NCBI RefSeq assembly: GCF_043555835.1
Contig: NZ_JBIGHV010000003.1
Coordinates: 496,001 to 560,000 of the forward strand
Source of the DNA: Pelomonas parva
Lineage (GTDB): Bacteria > Pseudomonadota > Gammaproteobacteria > Burkholderiales > Burkholderiaceae_C
Reading direction: 5' to 3'
Length of the DNA stretch: 64,000 bases
In this document: positions 27,008-35,052 of the stretch, in pieces
Layout of the letters: each line of letters starts with the position of its first letter
Numbering within the stretch: position 1 is the first letter of the stretch
Notes under the pieces: generated by a model
Database searches by the model: none
The model's input: only the letters and a program-made list of their open reading frames with translations
Told to the model about the DNA's origin: nothing
Program-made: the position numbers and the translations under genes

Positions 27008-27784
27008 ATGCCCCAAACTGTCTCGCCCACGCCCTGTTCTGCAGCAGCCCATGCACGCCGCCAACGCGTGCTGTTGGTGGCCGGCGAGCTGAGCGACCTG
27101 AAGCCGGTGACCGCACTGCTGAGCGAGCGCTTCACGCTGTCGTTCGCGACCGACGGGCTCGGCGGCGTGCAGCGGGCGCAGGGGCAGCGGCCCGACCTGA
27201 TCCTGATGGAGACCTGCCTGCCCGGTGTGGTGGACGGCCTCGTCGCCTGCCGCCTGCTCAAGGCCGATGCGCTGACCGCCGACATCCCGGTGCTGTTCGT
27301 GTCGGCGCTGACCGAGCCCTCCGACCGCGTGCGTGGCCTGGAGGTGGGCGCGGTGGACTACATCTGCAAGCCGCTGTGGCCGGCCGAGGTGCTGGCGCGC
27401 GTGCAGGTGCACCTGCGCGGCGCGGCGGCTGCGGCGCCCAGCTCGCCCGACCCCGAGGGCGCCTTCGTCGCCGCCGCCAAGGCCTTGATCGACGCGCAGC
27501 TGAGCGCGCTGCCCTGCGCGGATGAGCTGGCGCGCGCCGTGGGCGTGGGCGGGCGGCGGCTGTGCGACCTGTTCCGGCAACACACGGGCATGACGCTGCA
27601 GGCCTACATCAGCGCGCAGCGCATCCGCGCCAGCCTGCAGCTGCTGGAGCGCACGTCCATGAGCGTGCACGCGGTGGCCTATGAGGTGGGCTTTCGCACG
27701 CCGGGCAACTTCTCGACCGCCTTCCGCGCCCGAACCGGCATGACGCCGCTGGCCTGGCGGCGGCAGCGCACGCTGGATTACTGA
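27008..27784 (+). CDS. Atypical response regulator: degenerate receiver plus AraC-type DNA-binding domain
   Basis: A 258-residue protein. Residues 20-137 are a receiver domain and residues 155-258 an AraC helix-turn-helix (VGVGGRRLCDLFRQHTGMTLQAYI, AVAYEVGFRTPGNFSTAFRARTGMTPLAWRR). The phosphorylation Asp is replaced by Glu68 (LILMETCLP), and the usual N-terminal acidic pair is reduced to VAGE. Lys121 (YICKPLWP) is kept. The receiver therefore probably does not take phosphate in the normal way. No histidine kinase gene is adjacent. It is divergent from tpsB-tpsA and may control that operon. The ATG at 27008 has AGGAG only 2 bp away; GTG at 26987 is an alternative start. Confidence 0.85.
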   Translation: MPQTVSPTPCSAAAHARRQRVLLVAGELSDLKPVTALLSERFTLSFATDGLGGVQRAQGQRPDLILMETCLPGVVDGLVACRLLKADALTADIPVLFVSALTEPSDRVRGLEVGAVDYICKPLWPAEVLARVQVHLRGAAAAAPSSPDPEGAFVAAAKALIDAQLSALPCADELARAVGVGGRRLCDLFRQHTGMTLQAYISAQRIRASLQLLERTSMSVHAVAYEVGFRTPGNFSTAFRARTGMTPLAWRRQRTLDY

Positions 27785-27822
27785 ACAATGGCGGCCTCGA
27801 CACCATCGACCCCGCAGGCCCG

Positions 27823-29382
27823 ATGAAGCACACCCTCTCTTCTCCCGTCCTGGCCGCCCTGGTGAGCGCACTCCTGCTCGCCGCCGCCCCCGTCACCCGC
27901 GCCAGCACCGGCCCCGGCGTCTCCTGGCAGGCCGCTGCGGCCGATGCCGACATCGACCGCGCCTTCAGCCAGGCCAAGGCGGAGAAGAAGCCCGTGCTGT
28001 TGTACTGGGGCGCCAAGTGGTGCCCGCCCTGCAACCAGCTCAAGGCAACGCTGTTCAACCGCGCCGACTTCATCGAGCAGAGCAAGGCCTTCGTGGCCGT
28101 GGGCATCGACGGCGACGGGCCCGGCGCGCAGAAGCTGGGCACGCGCTTCAAGGTGCGCGGCTACCCGACGCTGATCCTGTTCAACCCCAGCGGCAACGAG
28201 ATCACCCGGCTGCCCGGCGAGGCCGACGCAGCCCAGGTCATGAAGGTTTTGCAGCTGGGCCTGTCCAGCGGCCGGCCGGTCAAGTCAGTGCTGGCCGATG
28301 CGAGGGCCGGAAAGAAACTCAGCGCCAACGAATGGCGGCTGCTGGGCTTCTACGGCTGGGAGACGGACGAGCAGCAACTGCTGCCGGTGACCGAGCGCGC
28401 CGCCACGCTGACGCAGCTGGCCAAGGCCAGCGACGGCGCAGACCCGGAGACGACGACGCGGCTGTGGCTGAAGTCCATTGGCGCGCTGGCCGAGGGCAAG
28501 GCGGCCGACCCGGCCCAACTGCCAAGGCTGCGCGCCGTGCTGGCGGACCCGACCCAGGCCCGCGCGCAGATGGACGTGCTGGGCAACGAGGCCCGTGACC
28601 TCGTCAAGGCGCTGGCGCCCACGGCCGGCGAGGCGCGCACGGCGCTGGTCAGCGAGTACGACCTGGCGTTGAAGCGCCTGAACGCGGACACGTCACTTTC
28701 CCGCGCCGACCGCCTGAACGCGCTGCAGGCCCGCATCGAACTGGCGCGGCTGGACACGGCCAAGGACGAGCCGCATCCCAAGACCGTCCCCAGCGCGCTG
28801 CAAACCGAGGCGCGCGACCAGACGACGCGCGCCAACCGCGAGATCACCGATGGCTACGAGCGTCAGGCCGTCATCACGCAGGCCGCCTACCTGCTGGGCC
28901 GCGCCGGGCTGTGGAAGGACAGCGACTCGCTGCTGACGGCGGCGCTGGCGCGCAGCCACTCGCCGTATTACCTGATGAGCCAGCTCGGCGGCAATGCCAA
29001 GAAGCAGGGCCGCAAGGCGGATGCGCTGCGCTGGTACGAGGAGGCCTTCAACAAGAGCGAGGGCCCGGCCACGCGGCTGCAATGGGGCTCGGGCTACTTC
29101 GCCGCGTTGATCGAGCTGAGCCCGGAAGACACGCCGCGCATCGAGAAGGCCGCCGCGCAGCTGTTCGCCGAGGCCGAGAAGGACCCGGGCGCGTTCTACG
29201 AGCGCAGCGAGCGGTCGCTCAAGCGCGTGGCGACGCTGCTGGGCAGCTGGAACCAGAACCCCACCCAGGCGGCGGCGGTGGGCCGGCTGAAGGCGCAGCT
29301 GGACGGCGTCTGCGGCAAGCTGGACGGCAGCGATGCCAAGGCCAGGTCGGCATGCCAGGGGCTGATGAAGCCCAAGGCCTGA
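27823..29382 (+). CDS. Secreted thioredoxin-fold protein with helical C-terminal domain
   Basis: A 519-residue exported protein. The signal peptide (VLAALVSALLLAAAPVTRAS) is followed by a thioredoxin domain at residues 35-150. The active site is WGAKWCPPC with Cys67 and Cys70, and the cis-Pro is in VRGYPTLILF. The remaining 350 residues are helical with TPR-like spacing (QGRKADALRWYEEAFNKSEGPATRLQWG). A periplasmic disulfide oxidoreductase or chaperone role is inferred. It follows the receiver-AraC gene by 38 bp on the same strand. Its substrate is unknown; the tps proteins are possible but cysteine-poor. Confidence 0.85.
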   Translation: MKHTLSSPVLAALVSALLLAAAPVTRASTGPGVSWQAAAADADIDRAFSQAKAEKKPVLLYWGAKWCPPCNQLKATLFNRADFIEQSKAFVAVGIDGDGPGAQKLGTRFKVRGYPTLILFNPSGNEITRLPGEADAAQVMKVLQLGLSSGRPVKSVLADARAGKKLSANEWRLLGFYGWETDEQQLLPVTERAATLTQLAKASDGADPETTTRLWLKSIGALAEGKAADPAQLPRLRAVLADPTQARAQMDVLGNEARDLVKALAPTAGEARTALVSEYDLALKRLNADTSLSRADRLNALQARIELARLDTAKDEPHPKTVPSALQTEARDQTTRANREITDGYERQAVITQAAYLLGRAGLWKDSDSLLTAALARSHSPYYLMSQLGGNAKKQGRKADALRWYEEAFNKSEGPATRLQWGSGYFAALIELSPEDTPRIEKAAAQLFAEAEKDPGAFYERSERSLKRVATLLGSWNQNPTQAAAVGRLKAQLDGVCGKLDGSDAKARSACQGLMKPKA

Positions 29383-29389
29383 GCCAGAC

Positions 29390-29596
29390 TCAAGGGGCGT
29401 CGCCGAGCTGCGGCTCGCGCCGCAGGTCCGTGTCCACGTCCATCAGCACGCTGGCCAGTTCCAGCGTGCGCCACAGGCCCTCGGGCATGGCCATGATGGC
29501 CTCGGGGGTGCGCGCCTGGCTGACCCAGGCACCGATCTCGGCATGCTGCTCATCGGTCAGCAGGCAACGGTCACGCATCTCGTCGAGTGTCTGCAC
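29390..29596 (-). CDS. Small hypothetical protein
   Basis: A 68-residue acidic helical protein (LDEMRDRCLLTDEQHAEIGAW, then LWRTLELASVLMDVDTDL). I chose the GTG at 29596, preceded by GAAAGG; an ATG at 29656 gives 88 residues. I do not recognise a family. It lies between two rightward genes and ends 7 bp from the thioredoxin-fold gene. Confidence 0.5.
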   Translation of the reverse strand: MQTLDEMRDRCLLTDEQHAEIGAWVSQARTPEAIMAMPEGLWRTLELASVLMDVDTDLRREPQLGDAP

Positions 29597-29769
29597 GCAT
29601 GGCCTTTCATCGCGGCGGGGCCGCTGGACGGAAGGTATTCGAACATGGGCCGCCATTCAACCCGCGTCTGGGGCCATTCATGCGCACCAGGCTGCCAGCC
29701 AACACCGGCCGCGTCGCGGCGCGGGCGGCGGCCCGGATACTCGCGGCCATCCGGTCCCTGGAGCCCTTC

Positions 29770-31224
29770 ATGCCCTTCCCCGCCCGGCGCGCCCTTGCGC
29801 TCGCCGCCGCCCTGCTCATCGCGCCGCTGGCCCACGCGGCCACGCCGCTGAAGCCCTGCCGCATAGCCGGCATCCCCAACGAGCTGCAGTGCGGCAGCCT
29901 GCAACGCCCGCTGGACCCGGCGCGGCCGGACGGCGCGAAGGTCGATATCCACTACCTCGTCGTGCCCGCAATGGCGCGCAACAAGCAGCCCGACGCCGTG
30001 CTGATGCTGGCCGGCGGCCCCGGCCAGAGCGCCATCAACGTGGCGCCGCGCGTGCTGCAGCGGCTGTCCCGGCTGGGCAACCGGCGCGACCTGGTGTTCA
30101 TCGACCAGCGCGGCACCGGCAAGTCCGCGCCGCTGGACTGCCCGGACGACAGCAAGCTGCCCATCACCGAGCAGCTCGACACGGCCGCGCAGATGAAGCG
30201 GCTGGACGCCTGCCGCGCGACGCTGGAGAAATTGCCCTACGGTGACCTGCGCTTCTTCACGACGACCATCGCCATGCAGGACATGGACGCCGTGCGCGAA
30301 GCACTCGGCGTTCCGCAATGGAACCTCATCGGCGGCAGCTATGGCACGCGGGCCGCGCTGGAGTACCTGCGCCAGTTCCCCACCAAGGTCCGGCGCAGCA
30401 TCATCGACGGTGTGGCGCCGCCGGACATGGTGCTGCCGGCCAGCTTCTCGCCGGACACGCAGGCCGCGCTGGACAAGCTGTTCGACGCGCATGCCAAGAC
30501 CCACCCGACGCTGCGTGCCGACTGGGCCAAGCTGCTGGCGTCCCTGCCCCGCGCGGTGACGGTGCAGCAGCCGCTGACCGCCGTGCCCGAGCAGTTCAGC
30601 GTCGACCGCGATCTGCTGCTGCGCGCCGTGCGGGGGCCGCTGTACCAGCCGCCACTGGCCTCAGCACTGCCCGCCGCCATCCAGGCCGCCGCGCGCGACG
30701 GCCGCTTCGACGGCCTGTTCGGCCTGACCTCGGCCTTCGGCGGCGGCAAGGGCATGAAGCTGGCGATGGGCATGCACTTCTCCGTCATCTGCGCCGAGGA
30801 CGTGCCGCGCCTGGCGCAGGCCACTGACGCGCCGGGCGCCGACTACGGCCGCATCGACGCCGACATGTATGCCCGCGTATGCAAGACCTGGCCCCGTGGC
30901 GACGTACCGGCGGCGTTCTACACAGTGCCGCCCGCGCCCAGCCCCGTGCTCGTCATGAGCGGCGGCGCCGACCCGGTCACGCCGGCCCGCCACGGCGAGC
31001 GCATCGCCAAGGCGCTTGGCGCCGGCCAGCCGGCGCGCGTGCAGCATCTGGTGGTGCCCGAGGCCGGCCACGGCGTGATGGCCGTCGGCTGCGTGCGGGA
31101 CGTGATGTTCCGCTTCATCGACGCCAAGACCGATGCGGCCGCGCTGCCGCAGGAGGCCGCCTGCGCGATGCGCATCCCGCGCCCGACTGCCTTCCAGCCC
31201 GTCCAGGGAGGGACGGCGAAATGA
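29770..31224 (+). CDS. Secreted alpha/beta hydrolase, TAP-like/proline iminopeptidase type
   Basis: A 484-residue exported protein. The start at 29770 has GGAG 7 bp upstream and gives a clear signal peptide (ALALAAALLIAPLAHA). The hydrolase core shows LMLAGGPGQSAI (oxyanion region), FIDQRGTGKSAPLDC and the nucleophile elbow GGSYGTR. The catalytic Asp is in SGGADPVTP and the His in PEAGHGVM. This layout fits the TAP/tripeptidyl aminopeptidase-like group. It is the first gene of a four-gene operon in which every junction is a 4-bp ATGA overlap, with an ABC exporter and a lipoprotein. A link between peptide cleavage and export is inference. Confidence 0.85.
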   Translation: MPFPARRALALAAALLIAPLAHAATPLKPCRIAGIPNELQCGSLQRPLDPARPDGAKVDIHYLVVPAMARNKQPDAVLMLAGGPGQSAINVAPRVLQRLSRLGNRRDLVFIDQRGTGKSAPLDCPDDSKLPITEQLDTAAQMKRLDACRATLEKLPYGDLRFFTTTIAMQDMDAVREALGVPQWNLIGGSYGTRAALEYLRQFPTKVRRSIIDGVAPPDMVLPASFSPDTQAALDKLFDAHAKTHPTLRADWAKLLASLPRAVTVQQPLTAVPEQFSVDRDLLLRAVRGPLYQPPLASALPAAIQAAARDGRFDGLFGLTSAFGGGKGMKLAMGMHFSVICAEDVPRLAQATDAPGADYGRIDADMYARVCKTWPRGDVPAAFYTVPPAPSPVLVMSGGADPVTPARHGERIAKALGAGQPARVQHLVVPEAGHGVMAVGCVRDVMFRFIDAKTDAAALPQEAACAMRIPRPTAFQPVQGGTAK

Positions 31225-32003
31225 TCGAGATCCGAGACGTTCACAAGCAGTTCATCGCCAACACCGGCGGCGGCTTGTTCAAGCGTGGCGCCAAGCGCGT
31301 CGTGCATGCCGTGCAAGGCGTCAGCGTGACGGCCGCCAATGGCCGCATCACCGGCCTGCTGGGCGCCAACGGCGCGGGCAAGACGACGACGCTGCGCATG
31401 CTGGCCGGCCTGTTCGCGCCGGACAGCGGCCACATCGCCTGCGACGGCATCGTCGTCAAGGACGCGCCGCTGAAGGCGCTGGCGCGCATGGGCATCCTGG
31501 GCGACGCGCACGGCCTGTACCCCCGCCTGAGTGCGCGCGAGAACATCACCTACTTCGGCCGCCTGCACGGCATGACGCCAGAGGCCGCGAACGCGCGTGC
31601 CGAGGAACTGTCGCGGCTGCTGGAGATGCAGGCCATCCTGGACCGCCGCGCCGAGGGCTTCAGCCAGGGCGAGCGCATGAAGACGGCGCTGGCCCGCGCA
31701 CTGGTGCACGACCCCGCGAACATCGTGCTGGACGAGCCCACCAACGGCCTGGACGTGCTGGCCACGCGCGCGCTCCGTGAGGCCTTGCGCTGGCTGCGCA
31801 GCCCGGAAGGCGGCAGCAAATGCATCGTCTTCTCCACGCACATCATGCAGGAGGTGGAGCAGCTCTGCGACGAGGTCGTCGTCGTCTCCCACGGGCGCAG
31901 CGTGGCGCACGGCAGCGTGCCGGCGCTGCTGGAACTGGCCGGCGAAACCCGCTTCGAGGACGCCTTCGTGAAGCTCGCATTCCCACAAGAGGTGGCGGCA
32001 TGA
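31221..32003 (+). CDS. ABC transporter ATP-binding protein (NatA-like)
   Basis: A 260-residue cytosolic ATPase. Walker A is GANGAGKTTT near residue 50, the signature FSQGERMKTALARAL near residue 150, Walker B IVLDEPTNGLD, and the switch His is in FSTHIMQE. The short ATPase paired with one large permease carrying an extracytoplasmic loop resembles Na+ exporter NatAB. Substrate is not readable from sequence. It overlaps the hydrolase and the permease genes by 4 bp each. Confidence 0.9.
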   Translation: MIEIRDVHKQFIANTGGGLFKRGAKRVVHAVQGVSVTAANGRITGLLGANGAGKTTTLRMLAGLFAPDSGHIACDGIVVKDAPLKALARMGILGDAHGLYPRLSARENITYFGRLHGMTPEAANARAEELSRLLEMQAILDRRAEGFSQGERMKTALARALVHDPANIVLDEPTNGLDVLATRALREALRWLRSPEGGSKCIVFSTHIMQEVEQLCDEVVVVSHGRSVAHGSVPALLELAGETRFEDAFVKLAFPQEVAA

Positions 32004-33163
32004 AACAGGCATTGATCGTCTTTGCCAAGGAACTCTCGGACGGCCTGCGCGACCGCCGCACGCTGCTGCGCATCCTCATCCCCGCCGTGCTGATGGGGCC
32101 GCTGCTGCTGGCCGCGCTGTCCAGCCTGATCGCCTCGTTCGAGGAGCGCGCCGAACGCCGCGAGATCATGGCCGTCGGCATCGCCAACGCGCCGACGCTG
32201 AAGAACTTCATCGAGCGCCAGACCTACACGATCAAGGACGCACCGAGCGACTACGAGGCCCGGCTGCGCGCGACGACGTTGCTGGAGCCGGTGCTGGTCG
32301 TGCCGGCCGACTTCGAGGCCAAGCTGCTGGCCGGCGAGGCGCCCACGGTGGAGGTCGTCGGCGACAGCGCCAACCAGCGCGCCAGCGGCGGCATCGGCGC
32401 CATCAAGGGGCTGCTCTGGGGCTTCAACAACGAGCGCTCGGCGCTGAACCTGGCGATGCGCGGCGTGTCGGTCGAGCTGCTCAAGCCCATCGACATCGAG
32501 GAGCGCGACCTCGCCAGCGTGCAGGCCCGCGCGACGCGCATCACCAGCATCATCCCGATGTTCATCATCATGGCGGTGCTCTACGGCGCGCTGACTGCGG
32601 CGCTGGACAGCACCGCCGGCGAACGCGAACGCGGCTCGCTGGAGCCGCTGCTGATGAACCCGGCGCCGCATGGCGCCATCGTGGCCGGCAAGTGGGGCGC
32701 CGTGGCGCTGCTGGGCATGGCGGTGGCGCTGCTGGCGAGCGTGAGCTTTGTGCCGGCGCAGTGGCTGCTGAAGAGCGACAGCCTGCAGGCGATGTTCCAG
32801 TTCGGCATGGAGGAGGTGCTGGCCTTCTGGCTGCTGCAGATCCCGCTGGCCGCCGGCCTGTCGGGGCTCTTGATGGCGCTGGCCATCCGCTCCAAGACCT
32901 TCAAGGAAGCCCAGGCCGGCAGCACGCTGGTCATCACCGCCGTCAGCCTGGCGCCCATGGTCACCCTGCTGAACCCGGGCGGCGATGCGCCCTGGTACCT
33001 GTGGGTGCCAGGTCTTGCGCAGAACACGCTGATGCTGGCCGTGCTGAAGGGCGAAGGCCTGCGCTGGGCCCAGGTGATGCCGAGCGTCGTCGTGGGCGTT
33101 GTGCTGACGGTGGTCACGTTGTTCTATGTGGCGCGTTCCATGCGCGCGGCGGTGGCGCGATGA
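32000..33163 (+). CDS. ABC transporter permease (NatB/ABC-2 type)
   Basis: A 387-residue membrane protein. One N-terminal helix (LLRILIPAVLMGPLLLAALSSLI) is followed by a roughly 160-residue extracytoplasmic domain. Five or six helices fill the C-terminal half, with the ABC-2 motif AGERERGSLEPLLMNP. That motif and the large first loop are typical of NatB. It works with the adjacent ATPase, presumably in export. The start overlaps the ATPase stop, and its stop overlaps the next gene's start. Confidence 0.9.
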   Translation: MKQALIVFAKELSDGLRDRRTLLRILIPAVLMGPLLLAALSSLIASFEERAERREIMAVGIANAPTLKNFIERQTYTIKDAPSDYEARLRATTLLEPVLVVPADFEAKLLAGEAPTVEVVGDSANQRASGGIGAIKGLLWGFNNERSALNLAMRGVSVELLKPIDIEERDLASVQARATRITSIIPMFIIMAVLYGALTAALDSTAGERERGSLEPLLMNPAPHGAIVAGKWGAVALLGMAVALLASVSFVPAQWLLKSDSLQAMFQFGMEEVLAFWLLQIPLAAGLSGLLMALAIRSKTFKEAQAGSTLVITAVSLAPMVTLLNPGGDAPWYLWVPGLAQNTLMLAVLKGEGLRWAQVMPSVVVGVVLTVVTLFYVARSMRAAVAR

Positions 33164-33657
33164 GGGCCGGCCTCACCGCCGTCGGCCTGGCGCTGCTGCT
33201 GGGCGGCTGTACGAGCTTCGAACCCGCCACGCCGCCGGACTACACCGGCCCCACCGCCAACGTGGCCGACCAGGCCGTGCAGGTCAGCGGCCAGTTGCTG
33301 CACGTCTTCGAGATGACGCAGGTGGACGGCCGGCGCCTGTCCAGCACCAGCATGGCGGTCGTGCGTGCCAACCAGGGCCGCGGCTTTGCGGTGGCGCCGG
33401 TGGCGCTGACCAACGAGCTGCCGCTGCGCCCGGCCCGCGTGCGCCTGCAGGCCGCCACGCAGTACGCCGCGCCCATCCTGGCGTTGACGAACCCGACCTG
33501 CCGCGCCGAGGGCGACGTGGCCTTCACGCCCGAGGCGGGCAAGGGCTACCGGGTGGCGGGGCGTATCACGGCGGAGGCTTGTGAAGCCTGGATCGAGGAC
33601 CTGGCGACCCAGCAGCCAGTGACGGAGAAGGTCAGCGGCAAGGGCACCAAGGGCTAA
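33160..33657 (+). CDS. Hypothetical lipoprotein
   Basis: A 165-residue protein with a signal peptide ending LLLGGC (Cys17) and a beta-rich mature part. It has two cysteines that could form a disulfide (PTCRAEG and AEACEAW). I do not recognise a family. It is the last gene of the hydrolase-NatA-NatB operon, joined by a 4-bp overlap, so it may assist export at the envelope. Its stop overlaps the convergent gene by 4 bp. Confidence 0.75.
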   Translation: MRAGLTAVGLALLLGGCTSFEPATPPDYTGPTANVADQAVQVSGQLLHVFEMTQVDGRRLSSTSMAVVRANQGRGFAVAPVALTNELPLRPARVRLQAATQYAAPILALTNPTCRAEGDVAFTPEAGKGYRVAGRITAEACEAWIEDLATQQPVTEKVSGKGTKG

Positions 33658-34154
33658 CGCGCCAGTCGCCTGGCGGCTGCGGCAAGCAGCGCCCGCGAAT
33701 ACCAGCGGTGAAAGCCCAGCAGCGCGTGGAAGACCGCGCCCATGCGCGCCTCGCCATTGGCCTGACGTTGGCGCGGCACGACGGCCGAGCCGAACCACAG
33801 CGTCGTGCCGCCGCCCTCGCCTGCCTGCGCCTTGAACCAGGAGCGCGTGGCGCCGCTGTCCTCGTGCATCAGCAGCTCGTCGCCCTCGCGCGCCTGGACG
33901 GTCCAGACAGCGATGCGCTGGCCTTCACCCCGCGCCACGGCCCGCGCCATCGCGTCGCTGGACGGCTTGCCGAACAGCGCGAGCAACGCGCGCTCCAGCT
34001 TGAAGAGGCGCGTCGTGTAGAACGCCTCGACGAACTCGGCCAGGCCGACGGTGCGCGGGAACGACAGCGTGTAGGCATCCGCAAACGCGCAGCGCTCCTT
34101 GGCAAGGCGGGCGAGCAGGCTGCCGGGCGGTGGCGGGGTTTCCAGGGGCGTCAT
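33654..34154 (-). CDS. Conserved hypothetical protein
   Basis: A 166-residue protein with the pattern CAFADAYTLSF, FYTTRLFKLERALL, DELLMHEDSGATRSWF, LWFGSAVVP and FHALLGFHRWYSRALL. It reads like a small single-domain enzyme or ligand-binding protein; I recall uncharacterised proteobacterial proteins of this type but no function. It has no signal peptide. It starts 49 bp from a Fur-type box that also faces the DUF2061 gene, so iron control is possible. Confidence 0.65.
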   Translation of the reverse strand: MTPLETPPPPGSLLARLAKERCAFADAYTLSFPRTVGLAEFVEAFYTTRLFKLERALLALFGKPSSDAMARAVARGEGQRIAVWTVQAREGDELLMHEDSGATRSWFKAQAGEGGGTTLWFGSAVVPRQRQANGEARMGAVFHALLGFHRWYSRALLAAAARRLAR

Positions 34155-34202
34155 GCCGCCGAGCCTAACGGCGGGATAGGCGCAACCGATTGGCCGTCGC
34201 CG

Positions 34203-34220
34203 ATGAGAATCATTAGCATT
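34203..34220. promoter_or_regulatory. Candidate Fur box
   Basis: ATGAGAATCATTAGCATT matches the palindromic Fur consensus (ATGATAATCATTATCATT form) with only two differences, both T to G at symmetric positions. It is an AT-rich island in GC-rich DNA. It lies 32 bp before the DUF2061 start and 48 bp before the divergent hypothetical gene, so it could control either or both. Confidence 0.7.
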
Positions 34221-34252
34221 TGGCTATTCGATTTAACCAGGCGATAGACACC

Positions 34253-34477
34253 ATGGCCAAGACCGTCAGCTTCGGCTTCCTCCACCTCGGCACCTCGTTC
34301 ACGGTGACCTATGCGTTGACCGGCAGCGTTGCGGTGGCCGGCGCCGTCACCTTCGTCGAGCCGCTGGCCAACACGGTGCTGCACTACTTCTTCGACAAGT
34401 ACTGGGACCACCCGCGTGCGGTGGCCTGGCGAGCGCGCTTCGGCCGGCTTCGTGGCGCCCAGCCTCAGCCGGGCTGA
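34253..34477 (+). CDS. DUF2061 family small membrane protein
   Basis: A 74-residue protein starting MAKTVSFGFLHLGTSFTVTYAL. It has two hydrophobic segments and the DUF2061 patterns KTVSFGFLHL, FVEPLANTVLHYFFDKYWD. The function is unknown. A strong Fur-type site sits just upstream, which suggests induction under iron shortage. The last 13 bp overlap the convergent YkgJ-family gene. Confidence 0.8.
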   Translation: MAKTVSFGFLHLGTSFTVTYALTGSVAVAGAVTFVEPLANTVLHYFFDKYWDHPRAVAWRARFGRLRGAQPQPG

Positions 34478-34731
34478 GCGGGCGCCGTCTCGCTCTCCAT
34501 CCAGCCCAGCCAGCGCATCGCCTGCTCGCGGCTGTCGCCGCACATCAACTCGTCCGGCTGCAGCGAGCCGCACACGGCCGGCCGCTCGGGCCGACCGAAG
34601 ATGCGGCAGCGGAGTTCATCGTCCAGCTGCACGCAGCGCACGCCCGCCGGCTTGCCATTCGGGTGGCCGGGGATGGGCGAGCTGATCGACGGCGCGATGC
34701 AGCAGGCGGCGCAGTGGGGGCGGCAGTCCAT
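34465..34731 (-). CDS. YkgJ family cysteine-cluster protein
   Basis: An 88-residue protein with the cysteine layout CRPHCAACC near the start, then RCVQLDDELRCRIF, VCGSL and a late Cys. This is the zinc- or iron-binding cluster pattern of the YkgJ (UPF0153) family. The function is unknown. It overlaps the DUF2061 gene tail to tail. Confidence 0.85.
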   Translation of the reverse strand: MDCRPHCAACCIAPSISSPIPGHPNGKPAGVRCVQLDDELRCRIFGRPERPAVCGSLQPDELMCGDSREQAMRWLGWMESETAPAQPG

Positions 34732-34758
34732 GGCGCAATTGTCGGCGCAGGCCTAAAA

Positions 34759-34787
34759 TGTGCAAATTCGTAGATTTGTACAAATTC
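34759..34787. promoter_or_regulatory. Probable autoregulatory operator of the toxin-antitoxin pair
   Basis: ATTTGTACAAAT at 34774-34785 is a perfect 12-bp palindrome ending 4 bp before the antitoxin ATG. A related half-site, TGTGCAAAT, lies at 34759-34767, and CAAATTC occurs twice (34763 and 34781). TAAAAT at 34754-34759 could be a -10 box. Paired palindromes over the start are typical of antitoxin operators. Confidence 0.6.
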
Positions 34788-34789
34788 AC

Positions 34790-35041
34790 ATGCACAGCCT
34801 GCCATTGAGTGAATTCCGCGCCAACGTGTCCGCCATGCTGGACCTGGTGGAACAGGGCGAGACCGTGCGCATCCTGCGCCATGGCAAGCCGGTGGCGGAG
34901 CTGGTGCCGGTCGTGGAGAAGGCCGCTGACCCTGTGCACGTGCCGAGCTGGAAGCGGCCGTTCGAGCCGCTGATCAGCCTGCCGGCAGGCTATTCGGCGG
35001 TGAAGGCGCTGCTGGACGAGCGCGAGCAGTCGCCCCTGTGA
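34790..35041 (+). CDS. Antitoxin of the Phd/YefM family
   Basis: An 83-residue protein. The N-terminus MHSLPLSEFRANVSAMLDLVEQGETVRILRHGKPVAELVPV is the Phd/YefM fold that binds the operator as a dimer. The flexible C-terminal part (VPSWKRPFEPLISL) would neutralise the toxin. The next gene encodes a PIN-domain protein whose alternative GTG overlaps this stop. A GTG at 34760 is a less likely start because it lies in the operator. Confidence 0.88.
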   Translation: MHSLPLSEFRANVSAMLDLVEQGETVRILRHGKPVAELVPVVEKAADPVHVPSWKRPFEPLISLPAGYSAVKALLDEREQSPL

Positions 35042-35052
35042 GCGAGCGAACC

